Shown here in pieces: positions 10,510 to 20,656 of a stretch of DNA of 64,000 nt. The position numbers were made by a program, and so were the translations under genes. The DNA lies in assembly GCF_009301415.1 (NCBI RefSeq), contig NZ_CP045072.1, positions 1,417,001 to 1,481,000 of the forward strand. Reading direction: 5' to 3'. This DNA is from Paracoccus kondratievae. GTDB lineage: Bacteria > Pseudomonadota > Alphaproteobacteria > Rhodobacterales > Rhodobacteraceae. The notes under the pieces are model-generated. The model was not told the DNA's origin and did no database searches. It saw only the letters and a list, made by a program, of their open reading frames with translations. The first letter of the stretch is position 1, and each line of letters begins with the position of its first letter.

Positions 10510-11696
10510 TCGTATTGCTCCCGGTATTTGCGCACGACGTAAAGGGCGACAATGTTCAGAACCAGCGTGGTGACAAACAGCGTTAGACCCAGTGCAAAGG
10601 CGACAAGCGTTTCGGGCGCAGCAAAGTCGTTGTCGCCGGTCAGCTGGCTGACAATCTTGACCGTGATGGTGGTCATGGCCTCGAACGGGTTCAGGTCCAT
10701 GCGCGCCGCAGCCCCTGCCCCAAGAACGACGATCATCGTCTCGCCAATAGCGCGCGAGGCGGCCAGCAGGACCGCGCCCACGATACCGGGCAGCGCAGCG
10801 GGCAGAACCACCTTGCGCACCGTTTCGGACTGGGTCGAGCCCAGACCAAGCGCGCCGTCACGCAGGCTTTGCGGTACGGCATTGATGATGTCATCGGAAA
10901 GCGAGCTGACAAAGGGGATCAGCATGATCCCCATGACAAGGCCCGCCGTCATCACCGATGAGGCGGAACTGCCCAACCCCATCGGCTGGGCGAACCAGTC
11001 ACGCAGCGCCGGGCCAACCGTGATCAGGGCAAAGAGACCGTAAACAATGGTCGGAATACCGGCGAGCACCTCGATTGCCGGCTTGGCGACGCTGCGCAGC
11101 CGTACAGAGGCGTATTCCGACATATAGATCGCCGCAAAAAGCCCAATCGGGACCGAGACGGCCAGTGCGATCAGCGAAATGTAGATCGTCCCCCACAACA
11201 GCGGCAGGATGCCCAGCTGTGAGCCTCCGCCGAATTTGGGCGACCAGGTGGTGCCAAAGAAAAAGTCCTGCCAGGAATATTTCTGGAAGAAATGCCCTGT
11301 CTCGAACAGCATCGAAAATACGATGCCTGCGGTGGTCAGAATGGCAATGATCGAGCACAGGATCAGCAGCCCTTTGACCATGTTTTCGACTGCGTTACGG
11401 GCGCGAAAACCGGGTGCGGTACGGATAAGCGCAAAGGCCAGCCCGGCGGCCGCAAGCAGCAGCGCCAGCGGTGTCAGTGGCGTCACCTCTGCCGAGGGCT
11501 GCACAAACCGCCAGATGGCGATCAGAAACAGCGCCGGCAGCGCCGTCAACAGCGCCGCATGCCAGCCGTGATAACTGGGTCGGGAATGAAGGCGCCGCAC
11601 ATCGCCACCAGCCTGCGCGATGGCACGGGCACGGGTAACGACATAGCCAACGGCCGCCAGGGCAAGGACAATCAGCAAAGTCCATGAGACAGGCAT
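10506..11696 (-). CDS. pstC: Phosphate ABC transporter permease PstC
   Basis: 396-residue inner-membrane permease. N-terminal helices (residues 3-20, 45-65 and 75-95) precede the MetI-like core, with coupling loop STQSETVRKVVLPAALPGIVG (about 280-300). It pairs with PstA to form the phosphate channel. The start at 11696 gives MPVSWTLLIVLALAAVGYVV. It is separated from pstS by 63 bp that contain a strong hairpin, so it is probably expressed below pstS. Confidence 0.95.
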   Translation of the reverse strand: MPVSWTLLIVLALAAVGYVVTRARAIAQAGGDVRRLHSRPSYHGWHAALLTALPALFLIAIWRFVQPSAEVTPLTPLALLLAAAGLAFALIRTAPGFRARNAVENMVKGLLILCSIIAILTTAGIVFSMLFETGHFFQKYSWQDFFFGTTWSPKFGGGSQLGILPLLWGTIYISLIALAVSVPIGLFAAIYMSEYASVRLRSVAKPAIEVLAGIPTIVYGLFALITVGPALRDWFAQPMGLGSSASSVMTAGLVMGIMLIPFVSSLSDDIINAVPQSLRDGALGLGSTQSETVRKVVLPAALPGIVGAVLLAASRAIGETMIVVLGAGAAARMDLNPFEAMTTITVKIVSQLTGDNDFAAPETLVAFALGLTLFVTTLVLNIVALYVVRKYREQYE

Positions 11697-11725
11697 CTAT
11701 AGCCCTCAAGACAGGAAAGCGGAAA

Positions 11726-11748
11726 GGCGCGGGCCGTCTGCCCGCGCC
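11726..11748 (-). promoter_or_regulatory. Intercistronic hairpin between pstS and pstC
   Basis: A perfect 9-bp GC stem (GGCGCGGGC with GCCCGCGCC, loop 5) lies 12 bp beyond the pstS stop. On the minus strand it is followed only by TTTCC, so it is more likely an RNA-stabilising or partly terminating stem than a full terminator. Confidence 0.65.
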
Positions 11749-11759
11749 CGGAGGTCGCG

Positions 11760-12788
11760 TTACTGCGCGATGGTCACTTCATCAGCCACCGCCTTTTGGG
11801 TGGCGGCAAGTTCGGGATCAGCGACCAGCCCATAGCTGGCAAGCGGCCCCCCGGCACCGGCGAGATCGTCCGAGACGAAGAATTCCGCGAACTCCTTCAG
11901 CCCCGGGACCGTGCCGATGTGCTGTTTCTTGAGATAGAAATACAGCGGACGCGACACCGGATATTCACCCGAGGCGATGCTTTCGGTCGAGGGCTGGATG
12001 CCGCCGATGGTCGCGACTTTCAGCTTGTCGGTGTTGTTTTCATAAAACGACAGGCCAAAGACGCCGATGCCATTCTTGGCCGACTGGATACGGGCCAGCG
12101 TCTCGGTATAGTCGCCGTCGATATCGACCGATTTGCCATCGGTGCGCAGGCTCAGACAGGCTTGTTCGCCGGCCTCTTCGCCAAGCTCGGTGTTAAAGAC
12201 CTCGGCCGCACCCGATTCCTTGCAGCCCGCGGCGATGACCTTTTCCTCGAACACTTCGCGGGTGCCGTGCTTGGTGCCCGGGATAAAGGCAAGGATTTCC
12301 TGATCGGGCAGATCGGCGCGGATCTCGCTCCATTTGGTGTAGGGGTTGGCGACGACCTTGCCGTCCTTGACCACCTGAGCCGACAGCGCGTTGAACCAAT
12401 CCGCAGAGGTAAAGGCGAAGTCGTTACCCGAGATGTCGCTGGCAAAGACGATCCCGTCGTAACCGATGCGCACTTCCATGATCTCGGTCACGCCGGCGGC
12501 CTTGCAGGCCTCTTTTTCGCTGTCCTTGATCGGACGCGATGCATTGGCGATGTCGATCGTGTTCTCGCCCACGCCCTCGCAGAATTTCTTGAGCCCCGCC
12601 GAAGAACCACCCGATTCGACCACCGGGGTCGGAAAGTCGGTGTTCTCGCCAAAGGCTTCGGCAACGATGGTCGCATAGGGCAGCACCGTGGACGAGCCCG
12701 AGATCTGGATCTGGTCGCGGGCGGCCGCAGCCGTGGCCGAGGCGGCGATCACGGCCAGCGCCGACACAGTGAGTTTCGCGGATTTCAT
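11760..12788 (-). CDS. pstS: Periplasmic phosphate-binding protein PstS
   Basis: 342-residue type II periplasmic binding protein. Residues 1-23 form the signal peptide (ending TAAAA). The phosphate-cradling loops are visible: ISGSSTVLPY at the N-terminus, SGGSSAGLKKFC near 60, IANASRPIK near 80 and PGTKHGTREVF near 165-178. First gene of the pst operon, with RBS AGGAG and a probable Pho box 73 bp upstream of the ATG. Confidence 0.96.
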   Translation of the reverse strand: MKSAKLTVSALAVIAASATAAAARDQIQISGSSTVLPYATIVAEAFGENTDFPTPVVESGGSSAGLKKFCEGVGENTIDIANASRPIKDSEKEACKAAGVTEIMEVRIGYDGIVFASDISGNDFAFTSADWFNALSAQVVKDGKVVANPYTKWSEIRADLPDQEILAFIPGTKHGTREVFEEKVIAAGCKESGAAEVFNTELGEEAGEQACLSLRTDGKSVDIDGDYTETLARIQSAKNGIGVFGLSFYENNTDKLKVATIGGIQPSTESIASGEYPVSRPLYFYLKKQHIGTVPGLKEFAEFFVSDDLAGAGGPLASYGLVADPELAATQKAVADEVTIAQ

Positions 12789-12860
12789 CGGATCACTCCT
12801 GACATTTCATCTGGCCGGATTCGGCCTGCGCGTTCTCTAGAACGGCGGTGCGACGGTTAT

Positions 12861-12889
12861 GCGAAAGAAATGTAACAGTTCAGCGACAA
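12861..12889 (-). promoter_or_regulatory. Probable Pho box (PhoB-binding site) for pstS
   Basis: Reading the minus strand, three 7-base half-sites recur every 11 bp: TTGTCGC, CTGTTAC and CTTTCGC, separated by TGAA and ATTT. The enterobacterial Pho box is CTGTCAT repeats at the same 11-bp period. Matches per half-site are 4-5 of 7. Location upstream of pstS supports the call. Confidence 0.65.
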
Positions 12890-12927
12890 TCGCGGCGAAG
12901 ATGATTTTCGCACCCGGGCAGATCCGC

Positions 12928-14028
12928 TTAGCCAATACGGCCGCGCTGTCCCCCCGTCTGTGCCCGGTCGAGCAGCAGGTGATCCAGAATCACGCAGGCA
13001 GCCATAGCTTCTGCAATCGGCACAGCACGGATGCCGACGCAGGGATCATGACGGCCTTTGGTAATCAGCTCGATTTCTTCGCCGCGCTGATTGATGGTGC
13101 GACGCGGGGTCAGGATCGAACTGGTCGGTTTGACCGCGAATCGCACGACAATGTCCTGCCCGGTCGAGATTCCGCCCAGAATCCCCCCGGCATGATTCGA
13201 CAAAAAGCGCAGACCATCGTTACCCATACGGATTTCATCGGCATTAGCAGTGCCGGTCAGCGCGGCGGCCGCCATGCCCTCGCCGATCTCGACCCCTTTG
13301 ACCGCGTTGATCGACATCATCGCAGCGGCAAGGTCAGTGTCCAGCTTGGCATAGACGGGGGCGCCAAGACCGGGCGGACAGCCCTGAATCAGCACCTCGA
13401 CCGCCGCGCCCACGCTGTTCTGCGCCTTGCGAATCGCGTTCAGATAATCCTCCCACGCCGGAACGGCGCTGGCATCGGGCAAAAAGAACGGGTTCCGGCC
13501 GATCTCATCCGCGTCGAACTGTGACCGGTCAAGGTGCAGATCACCCATCTGCACCATATAGCCGATGATGCGCAGGTCCGGGACCAGATCGCGCAATACC
13601 GCCTGTGCCACGCCCCCCGCCGCGACCCGCGCCGCGGTCTCTCGCGCGCTAGAGCGCCCGCCACCACGATAATCACGGATGCCGTATTTCAGGTGATAAG
13701 CAATATCAGCATGGCCGGGACGGAAGGCCTGGGCGATGTCACCGTAATCCTTGCTGCGCTGATCGGTATTCTCGATCATCAGCTGGATCGGCGTGCCGGT
13801 GGTCTTACCCTCGAACACGCCCGACAGGATGCGCACCTGATCCGGCTCTTGCCGCTGGGTAGTGAACTTCGAGCTGCCGGGCCGGCGGCGGTCAAGGAAC
13901 TGCTGAATCCAGCCTTCGTCCAGAGCCACGCCAGGGGGGCAGCCGTCCACGGTCGCGCCAAGCGCGGGACCGTGGCTTTCGCCCCAGGTGGTAAAGGTGA
14001 ACACGCGGCCGAAGGTGTTAAAGCTCAT
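12928..14028 (-). CDS. aroC: Chorismate synthase
   Basis: 366 residues; converts EPSP to chorismate, last step of the shikimate pathway, using reduced FMN. Family signatures: [18 protein letters not shown] (residues 17-34), [20 protein letters not shown] (about 117-136) and the C-terminal [15 protein letters not shown]. Its 3' end lies 38 bp beyond the pst Pho box, so transcription reading through aroC could enter the pst promoter. It is 51 bp downstream of carB on the same strand. Confidence 0.97.
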   Translation of the reverse strand: MSFNTFGRVFTFTTWGESHGPALGATVDGCPPGVALDEGWIQQFLDRRRPGSSKFTTQRQEPDQVRILSGVFEGKTTGTPIQLMIENTDQRSKDYGDIAQAFRPGHADIAYHLKYGIRDYRGGGRSSARETAARVAAGGVAQAVLRDLVPDLRIIGYMVQMGDLHLDRSQFDADEIGRNPFFLPDASAVPAWEDYLNAIRKAQNSVGAAVEVLIQGCPPGLGAPVYAKLDTDLAAAMMSINAVKGVEIGEGMAAAALTGTANADEIRMGNDGLRFLSNHAGGILGGISTGQDIVVRFAVKPTSSILTPRRTINQRGEEIELITKGRHDPCVGIRAVPIAEAMAACVILDHLLLDRAQTGGQRGRIG

Positions 14029-14079
14029 GGTTCCCGTATCCCCATTCTACCAGCGTTGACCGCCCCCGGCGGCAATAGC

Positions 14080-17000
14080 CTAGGCCTGAAGGCTTCTGAC
14101 CCCGACCTCTCCCTCGCCGCGCGACTTGATCGCGGCGACCGCGGCAATGCTGCCCGCCGCTGTGGTGAAATAGGGAATCCGGTCGTTCAGCGCCACGGCC
14201 CGGATTTCGCGCGAATCGGCGATGGCCTGCGCGCCCTCGGTCGTGTTCAGAACCATCGCGATTTCACCGTTTTTCAGCCGGTCAACGATGTTCGGACGGC
14301 CCTCATAGACCTTGTTCACCAGTTCGGTCTCAACACCCGAACCGCGCAGGAATTCAGCCGTGCCGCGGGTCGCGACCAGCTTGAAGCCCATGGCAGTCAA
14401 CTCGCCCGCCGCGCGGGCCAGCTCAGCCGTCTTGTCGGCGTCACGGACCGAAATAAAGACCAGCCCGCCGTTCGGCAGATGCGTCCCTGCCCCCATCTGC
14501 GCCTTAAGGAAGGCGCGGGGGAAGCTGCGATCCCACCCCATCACTTCGCCGGTCGAACGCATCTCGGGGCCAAGCAAGGTATCGACCCCGGGGAAACGGG
14601 CAAAGGGCAGCACCGCCTCTTTGACCGAGAACCAGGGGGTGTTCGGATCGGCAAGCGTCAGCGGATCGGCAAAGGGCAGATCATCTTCGGGGCCGACCCC
14701 TTCGGGATAGGGCGCGCGGACGGGGAAGTTCGACATAGGCTCACCCGCCATCAGCCGCGCAGCGATCGAGGCAATGGCACTGTCGGTCGCCTTGGCGACA
14801 AAGGGCACGGTACGCGAGGCGCGCGGGTTGACCTCCAGCACATAGATCTCGCCGTCCTTCAGCGCGAATTGCACATTCATCAGGCCGACGACGTTCAGCG
14901 CCCTGGCCATCGCCTCGGTCTGGACCTTCAGCCTGGCGATCGTCTCGCTATCCAGCGTATGGGGAGGCAGCGAACAGGCCGAGTCGCCCGAGTGAACGCC
15001 CGCCTCTTCGATATGCTCCATGATACCGGCGACATGGACGGTTTTCCCGTCCGACAGCGCGTCAACGTCAACCTCGATTGCACCGGAAAGATAGCTGTCA
15101 AGCAGCACGGGGCTGTCGCCCGAAACCTGCACCGCCTCACGGATGTAGCGGTTGAGCTGATCCATGTCGCGCACGATTTCCATCGCCCGGCCGCCCAGCA
15201 CGTAAGAGGGACGGATGACCAGCGGGAAACCGATGCGCTGCGCGATCTCGATGGCCTCGGCGTCCGAATGGGCGATGCCGTTCACCGGCTGTTTCAGGTC
15301 CAGATCGTTCAGCAGCCTCTGGAACCGCTCGCGGTCCTCGGCAAGGTCGATGGCATCGGGCGAGGTGCCAAGGATCGGAATCCCCTCTGCCTCAAGCGCA
15401 TTGGCAAGTTTCAGCGGGGTCTGGCCACCGAACTGGACGATCACGCCGTGCAAAGTGCCGTTTTCCTGCTCAACCCGCAGGATCTCAAGCACATGTTCCA
15501 TCGTCAGCGGTTCAAAATACAGCCGGTCCGAGGTGTCGTAGTCGGTCGAGACGGTCTCGGGGTTGCAGTTGATCATGATCGTTTCGTAACCGGCCTTGGT
15601 CAGCGCGAAACAGGCATGGCAGCAGCAGTAATCGAACTCGATCCCCTGACCGATCCGGTTCGGACCGCCCCCAAGGATCACCACCTTCCTGCGGTCCGAG
15701 GGACGGGCTTCGTTTTCGACCTCGCCCATCGCCGGGGCCTCATAGGTCGAATACATATAGGGGGTCTGGGCCTCAAACTCGGCCGCGCAGGTGTCGATGC
15801 GCTTAAAGACCGGGTGCAGGTCATGGGTGCGGCGGGCCTGACGGATCTCGGCCTCGGACTTACTGGTAAGCCTGGCCAGGCGCGCGTCGGTAAAGCCCAT
15901 CATCTTGAGCTTGCGCAGCCCCTCGGCATCCGCAGGCAGACCCGAGGCGCGAACTCCGGCCTCGGCCTCGACGATCTCGCGGATGCGGGCCAGGAACCAG
16001 GGATCAAAGGCGGTAGCGTGCTGGATCTCGTCGTCGCCGAGCCCGTGGCGCATGGCCTGAGCAATCAGGCGCAGACGGTCGGGGGTCTGCTGGCTGATCG
16101 CCTTGATGATCGCCGCCTTGTCGGGCGCGCCGGGGATTTCGATATCGTCAAGGCCGGTCAGCCCGTTTTCCATCGAGGCCAGCGCCTTTTGCAGCGATTC
16201 ATGGAAGCTGCGGCCGATGGCCATGACCTCGCCCACCGACTTCATCGCAGTGGTCAGCTCGGGCTTTGAGCCGGGGAATTTCTCGAAGGCAAAGCGCGGG
16301 ATCTTGGTCACGACATAGTCGATCGAGGGCTCAAAGCTGGCCGGGGTGACCTTGGTGATGTCGTTGTCCAGTTCGTCCAGCGTATAGCCGACCGCCAGCT
16401 TGGCCGCGATCTTGGCGATGGGAAAGCCCGTCGCTTTCGAGGCCAGCGCCGAGGACCGCGACACCCGCGGGTTCATCTCGATCACCACCATACGGCCATC
16501 CTTGGGGTTGATCGCCCATTGGACGTTGGAACCGCCGGTTTCGACCCCGATTTCGCGCAACACGGCGATCGAGCCGTTGCGCATACGCTGATATTCGCGG
16601 TCGGTCAGGGTCAGCGCAGGTGCGACGGTGATCGAATCGCCAGTATGAACGCCCATCGGGTCGACGTTCTCGATCGAGCAGACGATGATGGCGTTGTCGG
16701 CGCGGTCACGCACCACCTCCATCTCGTATTCCTTCCAGCCAAGCAGGCTTTCGTCGACCAGCACCTGCGCAACCGGGGATGCCTCAAGGCCTGAGCGGAC
16801 GATACGTTCGTAATCGTCACGGTTATAGGCGACGCCGCCCCCGGTACCACCAAGGGTAAAGGCGGGACGGATGATCGCGGGCAGGCCGATATCCTCAAGC
16901 GCCTCCATCGCAATGGCGATGCCGGCGGCGATATCATAGGTGCCATTGGGGTGTTTGGGCGCCGAAACGATGGTGGCGCGGGGGTTTTCCAGCCCGATCC

Positions 17001-17412
17001 GCTCCATCGCTTCGCGGAACAGCTTGCGGTCTTCGGCCATTTCGATGGCGGCACGCTGCGCCCCGATCAGCTCGACGCCGTAACGGTTCAGCACCCCAGC
17101 ATCGGCCAGCGCCAGTGCGGTGTTCAGCCCGGTCTGCCCGCCCATGGTCGGCAAAAGCGCGTCCGGCCGTTCCTTGGCGATGATCTTTTCAACCACCTCG
17201 GGGGTGATCGGCTCGATATAGGTTGCATCCGCCATTTCTGGATCGGTCATGATCGTGGCGGGGTTCGAGTTCACCAGGATGACCCGGTAACCCTCTTCGC
17301 GCAGCGCCTTGCAGGCCTGAGCGCCGGAATAGTCGAACTCGCATGCCTGACCGATGACGATGGGACCGGCACCGATGATCAGGATGGATTTGATATCGGT
17401 TCTTTTCGGCAT
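14080..17412 (-). CDS. carB: Carbamoyl-phosphate synthase large subunit
   Basis: 1110 residues; makes carbamoyl phosphate for arginine and pyrimidines from bicarbonate, ammonia (from CarA) and two ATP. The internal duplication is plain: [21 protein letters not shown] at the N-terminus and [19 protein letters not shown] at about 585. Each half has an ATP-grasp domain ([16 protein letters not shown], then [16 protein letters not shown]). The C-terminal 150 residues are the allosteric MGS-like domain. Slightly longer than E. coli CarB (1073). carA is not adjacent. The 155 bp upstream holds the probable promoter. Confidence 0.98.
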   Translation of the reverse strand: MPKRTDIKSILIIGAGPIVIGQACEFDYSGAQACKALREEGYRVILVNSNPATIMTDPEMADATYIEPITPEVVEKIIAKERPDALLPTMGGQTGLNTALALADAGVLNRYGVELIGAQRAAIEMAEDRKLFREAMERIGLENPRATIVSAPKHPNGTYDIAAGIAIAMEALEDIGLPAIIRPAFTLGGTGGGVAYNRDDYERIVRSGLEASPVAQVLVDESLLGWKEYEMEVVRDRADNAIIVCSIENVDPMGVHTGDSITVAPALTLTDREYQRMRNGSIAVLREIGVETGGSNVQWAINPKDGRMVVIEMNPRVSRSSALASKATGFPIAKIAAKLAVGYTLDELDNDITKVTPASFEPSIDYVVTKIPRFAFEKFPGSKPELTTAMKSVGEVMAIGRSFHESLQKALASMENGLTGLDDIEIPGAPDKAAIIKAISQQTPDRLRLIAQAMRHGLGDDEIQHATAFDPWFLARIREIVEAEAGVRASGLPADAEGLRKLKMMGFTDARLARLTSKSEAEIRQARRTHDLHPVFKRIDTCAAEFEAQTPYMYSTYEAPAMGEVENEARPSDRRKVVILGGGPNRIGQGIEFDYCCCHACFALTKAGYETIMINCNPETVSTDYDTSDRLYFEPLTMEHVLEILRVEQENGTLHGVIVQFGGQTPLKLANALEAEGIPILGTSPDAIDLAEDRERFQRLLNDLDLKQPVNGIAHSDAEAIEIAQRIGFPLVIRPSYVLGGRAMEIVRDMDQLNRYIREAVQVSGDSPVLLDSYLSGAIEVDVDALSDGKTVHVAGIMEHIEEAGVHSGDSACSLPPHTLDSETIARLKVQTEAMARALNVVGLMNVQFALKDGEIYVLEVNPRASRTVPFVAKATDSAIASIAARLMAGEPMSNFPVRAPYPEGVGPEDDLPFADPLTLADPNTPWFSVKEAVLPFARFPGVDTLLGPEMRSTGEVMGWDRSFPRAFLKAQMGAGTHLPNGGLVFISVRDADKTAELARAAGELTAMGFKLVATRGTAEFLRGSGVETELVNKVYEGRPNIVDRLKNGEIAMVLNTTEGAQAIADSREIRAVALNDRIPYFTTAAGSIAAVAAIKSRGEGEVGVRSLQA

Positions 17413-17566
17413 GGCGGTCCCTCGGGCTGGCGGCTGATAAATCGTCCGGGGTTATAGCCAAGGCCGTCAAAGTCGCAAGGGTCCGCGCCGTGCCAGAGCC
17501 AAAAAACCGCGCCCCGCCCTTTCGCTTTTGCCAGGCAACTGGCTGGCGGCTGAACCGCCACCCCGC

Positions 17567-18136
17567 TTAGTTCAGGCTATCATAGCGGCGAATGATCCAT
17601 GACAGATCATAAACAAGCCAGACGATACCCAGAATCAGCAGGCTGCGGGGACGTCCGGTCCGCATCGCCAAAAGGGCAATCGAGACCCCGATCAGCAGGC
17701 GCAACGGATATTCCGAACCCAGAGCCTGCCAATGCGCCCGCCCCTTCATCGCCGTATCAATCAGATCAAATAGGAACGAGACCGCGAAGATCCCAAAGAA
17801 CCAGTGCCGCCGGGTGATAAAGAAGCGCTCGCTTTCCGCATGTTCGGAATGGGCGTCGGGATACAGCAACGTCGCCATCAGGAAATGCAGCGAGGCATAG
17901 GCCAGCACAAAGACATAGATGCCAAAGTGCCAGGTGGCGATGTCGCGCAATGCGAATTCCCACCACCAGAAATGCACCGCCGACAGCAGCAGCACCATTG
18001 ACCAGACAATATGGACGAACATCCCCTCGGTCCGGGCAGGAAACTGCAACCGGCGCGACAGACCCGACAGAACACGGGTAATGGCAAGGCCCAGGATCAG
18101 GCTGACCAGTACCTTGAGATGGGCATAGGCATCCAT
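17567..18136 (-). CDS. Unknown integral membrane protein
   Basis: 189 residues, not recognised. Five or six hydrophobic helices are visible (about 8-28, 38-58, 67-92, 110-128, 140-158 and 163-180). It is rich in Trp and His: VHFWWWEFAL, TWHFGIYVF and RRHWFFGIF. There is no signal peptide. It lies between the 5' side of carB and the 3' end of the sulfate operon, with 155 and 60 bp gaps, so operon membership is unclear. Codon use looks like that of its neighbours. A conserved Rhodobacteraceae membrane protein is likely; no function is proposed. Confidence 0.75.
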   Translation of the reverse strand: MDAYAHLKVLVSLILGLAITRVLSGLSRRLQFPARTEGMFVHIVWSMVLLLSAVHFWWWEFALRDIATWHFGIYVFVLAYASLHFLMATLLYPDAHSEHAESERFFITRRHWFFGIFAVSFLFDLIDTAMKGRAHWQALGSEYPLRLLIGVSIALLAMRTGRPRSLLILGIVWLVYDLSWIIRRYDSLN

Positions 18137-18196
18137 GGCTCCCCCCTTATTTTGCCCGCAAGGCTAGCGCGCCATGCGGGCAAGGGGAAAGCGGGA

Positions 18197-18916
18197 TCAG
18201 GCCTCGATGAATTCGCGCACGAAAGGCGTCGCGGGCCGGGCACGGATGTCTTGCGGACGGCCGACCTGCTCGATCCGGCCCATGGACATCACCACCACCA
18301 GATCGGCCAGCTCCATCGCCTCATCCTGGTCATGGGTGACAAAGACCGTGGTCAGGCCGGTCGTGTCATGGATTTCGCGCAGGCCCTGACGCAGTTCCTT
18401 GCGGACGCGGGCGTCCAGCGCGCCAAACGGCTCATCAAGCAGCAGCATCCGCGGCTCGATCGCAAGCGCCCGGGCCAGCGCGACCCGCTGGCGCTGGCCA
18501 CCCGAAAGCTGACTTGGGTAGCGATCAGCGATCTGGGGCAGCTGGATCAGTTCAAGCAGTTTGGTGACCCGCCGCTCAATTTCAGCATGCGGCGGGCGTG
18601 AACGGCGCGGACGTGCACGCAGACCATAGGCGATATTTTCAAATACCGTCATATGGCGGAACAGCGCATAGCTTTGGAACACAAAGCCGGCACGACGCTC
18701 TTGCACGGTCAGGCCGGTTGCGTCCTGTCCGTCAAACAGCACCCGGCCCGAGGTCGGGAATTCAAGCCCGCCGAGAATGCGCAAAAGCGTGGTCTTGCCC
18801 GACCCCGAAGGGCCCAGAAGCGCCACCAGCGCCCCAGAAGGAATGGCGAGGCTGACCGGCTGCAGTGCGGTCGTAGAGCCGAAGGTCTTGGCGATCTCGT
18901 CAATCTCGATATGCAT
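18197..18916 (-). CDS. cysA: Sulfate ABC transporter ATP-binding protein CysA (short form)
   Basis: 239-residue ATPase. Walker [11 protein letters not shown]-loop [20 protein letters not shown], signature [15 protein letters not shown] and Walker [14 protein letters not shown]. It ends just after the nucleotide-binding domain ([15 protein letters not shown]), lacking the roughly 100-residue C-terminal regulatory domain of enterobacterial CysA (about 365 residues). Last gene of the sbp-cysT-cysW-cysA operon, 8 bp after cysW. Confidence 0.93.
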   Translation of the reverse strand: MHIEIDEIAKTFGSTTALQPVSLAIPSGALVALLGPSGSGKTTLLRILGGLEFPTSGRVLFDGQDATGLTVQERRAGFVFQSYALFRHMTVFENIAYGLRARPRRSRPPHAEIERRVTKLLELIQLPQIADRYPSQLSGGQRQRVALARALAIEPRMLLLDEPFGALDARVRKELRQGLREIHDTTGLTTVFVTHDQDEAMELADLVVVMSMGRIEQVGRPQDIRARPATPFVREFIEA

Positions 18917-18924
18917 GGGTCACC

Positions 18925-19821
18925 TCAATGGCGGCGGGTTGCGGCAAGCTGATCGGCATGGCGCCATTCCAGCAAGGTCTTAAGCGCAAGGGTCAGCAGG
19001 CCAAGCAGAGCCAGGACCGTCGCCAGGCTGAAGGCCGCCACCGAGAAATACTCGTTATACATCATCTCGATGGTGATCGGCATGGTGGCGGTCTGGCCGC
19101 GGATCTTGCCCGAGACCACGGCGACAGCACCAAATTCGCCCATGGCGCGGGCGTTACACAAAAGCACGCCGTATAGCAGCGCCCATTTGATATTCGGCAG
19201 GGTCACGGTCAGAAACACCCGCCAGCCCGAAGCACCGAGCGTCAGCGCCGCCTCTTCCTCAGCGCGGCCCTGTTCGATCATCACCGGGATCAGCTCGCGC
19301 GCGACAAAGGGAAAAGTGACGAAGATCGAGGCGAGCACGATCCCCGGCAGGGCAAAGATGATCGGAAAGTTCTGTGCGACCAACCAGCCGCCAATCAGGC
19401 TGTTGGTGCCAAAGAGCAGCACCAGCGCCAGGCCAGCCACCACCGGCGAGATCGAAAACGGCAAGTCGATCAGCGTGATCAGAAAGGCTTTGCCGCGAAA
19501 ATCGAACTTGGTGATCGTCCATGCTGCGGCAATGCCAAAGATCGCGTTCAGCGGCACGGTAATCGCCGCGACGATCAGGGTCAGGCGGATCGCCGACAGC
19601 GCCTCGGGCTTAGCCAGCGATCGCAGGGCCTCGCCCGCACCCTTGGCCAATGCCTCGGCAAAGACCACGATCAGCGGGGCGACTACCAGAATGGCCAACC
19701 CGCCCAGTGCCACGGCGATCAGCACCGCGCGCACCAGCGGGCTTTCCTGCGTCACCGGACGCCAGGCCGAGGTCCGGGCAGCGGGAACGGGGATATGATC
19801 CTCGGGCGAGCCGTCAAACAT
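18925..19821 (-). CDS. cysW: Sulfate ABC transporter permease CysW
   Basis: 298-residue membrane subunit with six hydrophobic segments and the coupling loop AALTLGASGWRVFLTVTLPNIKWAL. DLPFSISPVVAGLALVLLFG is typical of CysW/ModB-type permeases. The first 8 bp overlap the 3' end of cysT, implying coupled translation with its heterodimer partner. Confidence 0.94.
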   Translation of the reverse strand: MFDGSPEDHIPVPAARTSAWRPVTQESPLVRAVLIAVALGGLAILVVAPLIVVFAEALAKGAGEALRSLAKPEALSAIRLTLIVAAITVPLNAIFGIAAAWTITKFDFRGKAFLITLIDLPFSISPVVAGLALVLLFGTNSLIGGWLVAQNFPIIFALPGIVLASIFVTFPFVARELIPVMIEQGRAEEEAALTLGASGWRVFLTVTLPNIKWALLYGVLLCNARAMGEFGAVAVVSGKIRGQTATMPITIEMMYNEYFSVAAFSLATVLALLGLLTLALKTLLEWRHADQLAATRRH

Positions 19822-20653
19822 GACCGATCCTCCGTCGGCTCCAGATCTGGATGAGGTTGATCACCAGGAGCATCGAGAATGAGATGACAAGCATGGCGAT
19901 ACCGATGGCGGCGGCACCGCCATAATCGAACTCTTCCAGCTTGATGACGATCAGCAGGGGTGCAATTTCGGTCTTCATCGGCAGGTTGCCGGCAATGAAG
20001 ATGACCGAGCCGTATTCGCCGACCGCACGCGCAAGCGACAGCGCAAAACCGGTCAGCGCCGCGGGCAACAGCATTGGCAGGATCACCCGGCGCATCGTGT
20101 AAAAGCGCCCTGCCCCAAGCGTGGCCGAGGCCTCTTCGACCTCTTGCTCGATCTCGGCGATCACCGGCTGAACCGTGCGGGTGACAAAGGGCAGGCCGAC
20201 AAAGATCAACGCGATCAGGATGCCCCACTGCGTATAGGCGATCTTGCCATCAAGGCTTTTGGCAATGCTGCCAAAAGTGCCGTTCGGCGCGTACAGCGCA
20301 GTCAGCGCGATGCCCGCCACCGCTGTCGGCAGGGCAAAGGGCAGATCCACGAACGCGTCGATCAGCCTGCGGCCGGGAAAGTCATAGCGTGCAAGCACCC
20401 ATGCCAGCAGAGAGCCAAAGACGAGGTTGAACAGCGCCGCCAGAAACGCCAGCCGGAACGACAGATAAAGCGCCGCCCAGACCCGTGGCGTATTGATCGT
20501 CGCCCAGACGGCCTCGGGGCCGTAGCTGACACCACGCGCCAGCAGCGCGACGACCGGCAGGATAACGACCAGCGACAACATCGCCAGCGTAATACCCATG
20601 CCGAGCCCGAAGCCCGGCATGGGAGATTTCTGCAAACGTAGCGCAAGCGCCAT
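19814..20653 (-). CDS. cysT: Sulfate ABC transporter permease CysT
   Basis: 279-residue permease (also called CysU). Six hydrophobic helices; DLPFALPTAVAGIALTALYA and the coupling loop ASATLGAGRFYTMRRVILPM match the family. It begins 3 bp after the sbp stop and overlaps cysW by 8 bp. Confidence 0.94.
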   Translation of the reverse strand: MALALRLQKSPMPGFGLGMGITLAMLSLVVILPVVALLARGVSYGPEAVWATINTPRVWAALYLSFRLAFLAALFNLVFGSLLAWVLARYDFPGRRLIDAFVDLPFALPTAVAGIALTALYAPNGTFGSIAKSLDGKIAYTQWGILIALIFVGLPFVTRTVQPVIAEIEQEVEEASATLGAGRFYTMRRVILPMLLPAALTGFALSLARAVGEYGSVIFIAGNLPMKTEIAPLLIVIKLEEFDYGGAAAIGIAMLVISFSMLLVINLIQIWSRRRIGHV

Positions 20654-20656
20654 GGG

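Noticed and set aside
13534..16269. Very long open plus-strand frame (over 900 codons) opposite aroC and carB
   Set aside because: It is the mirror of two strongly conserved genes in high-GC DNA; its translation is rich in Arg, Gly and His with no recognisable domain.
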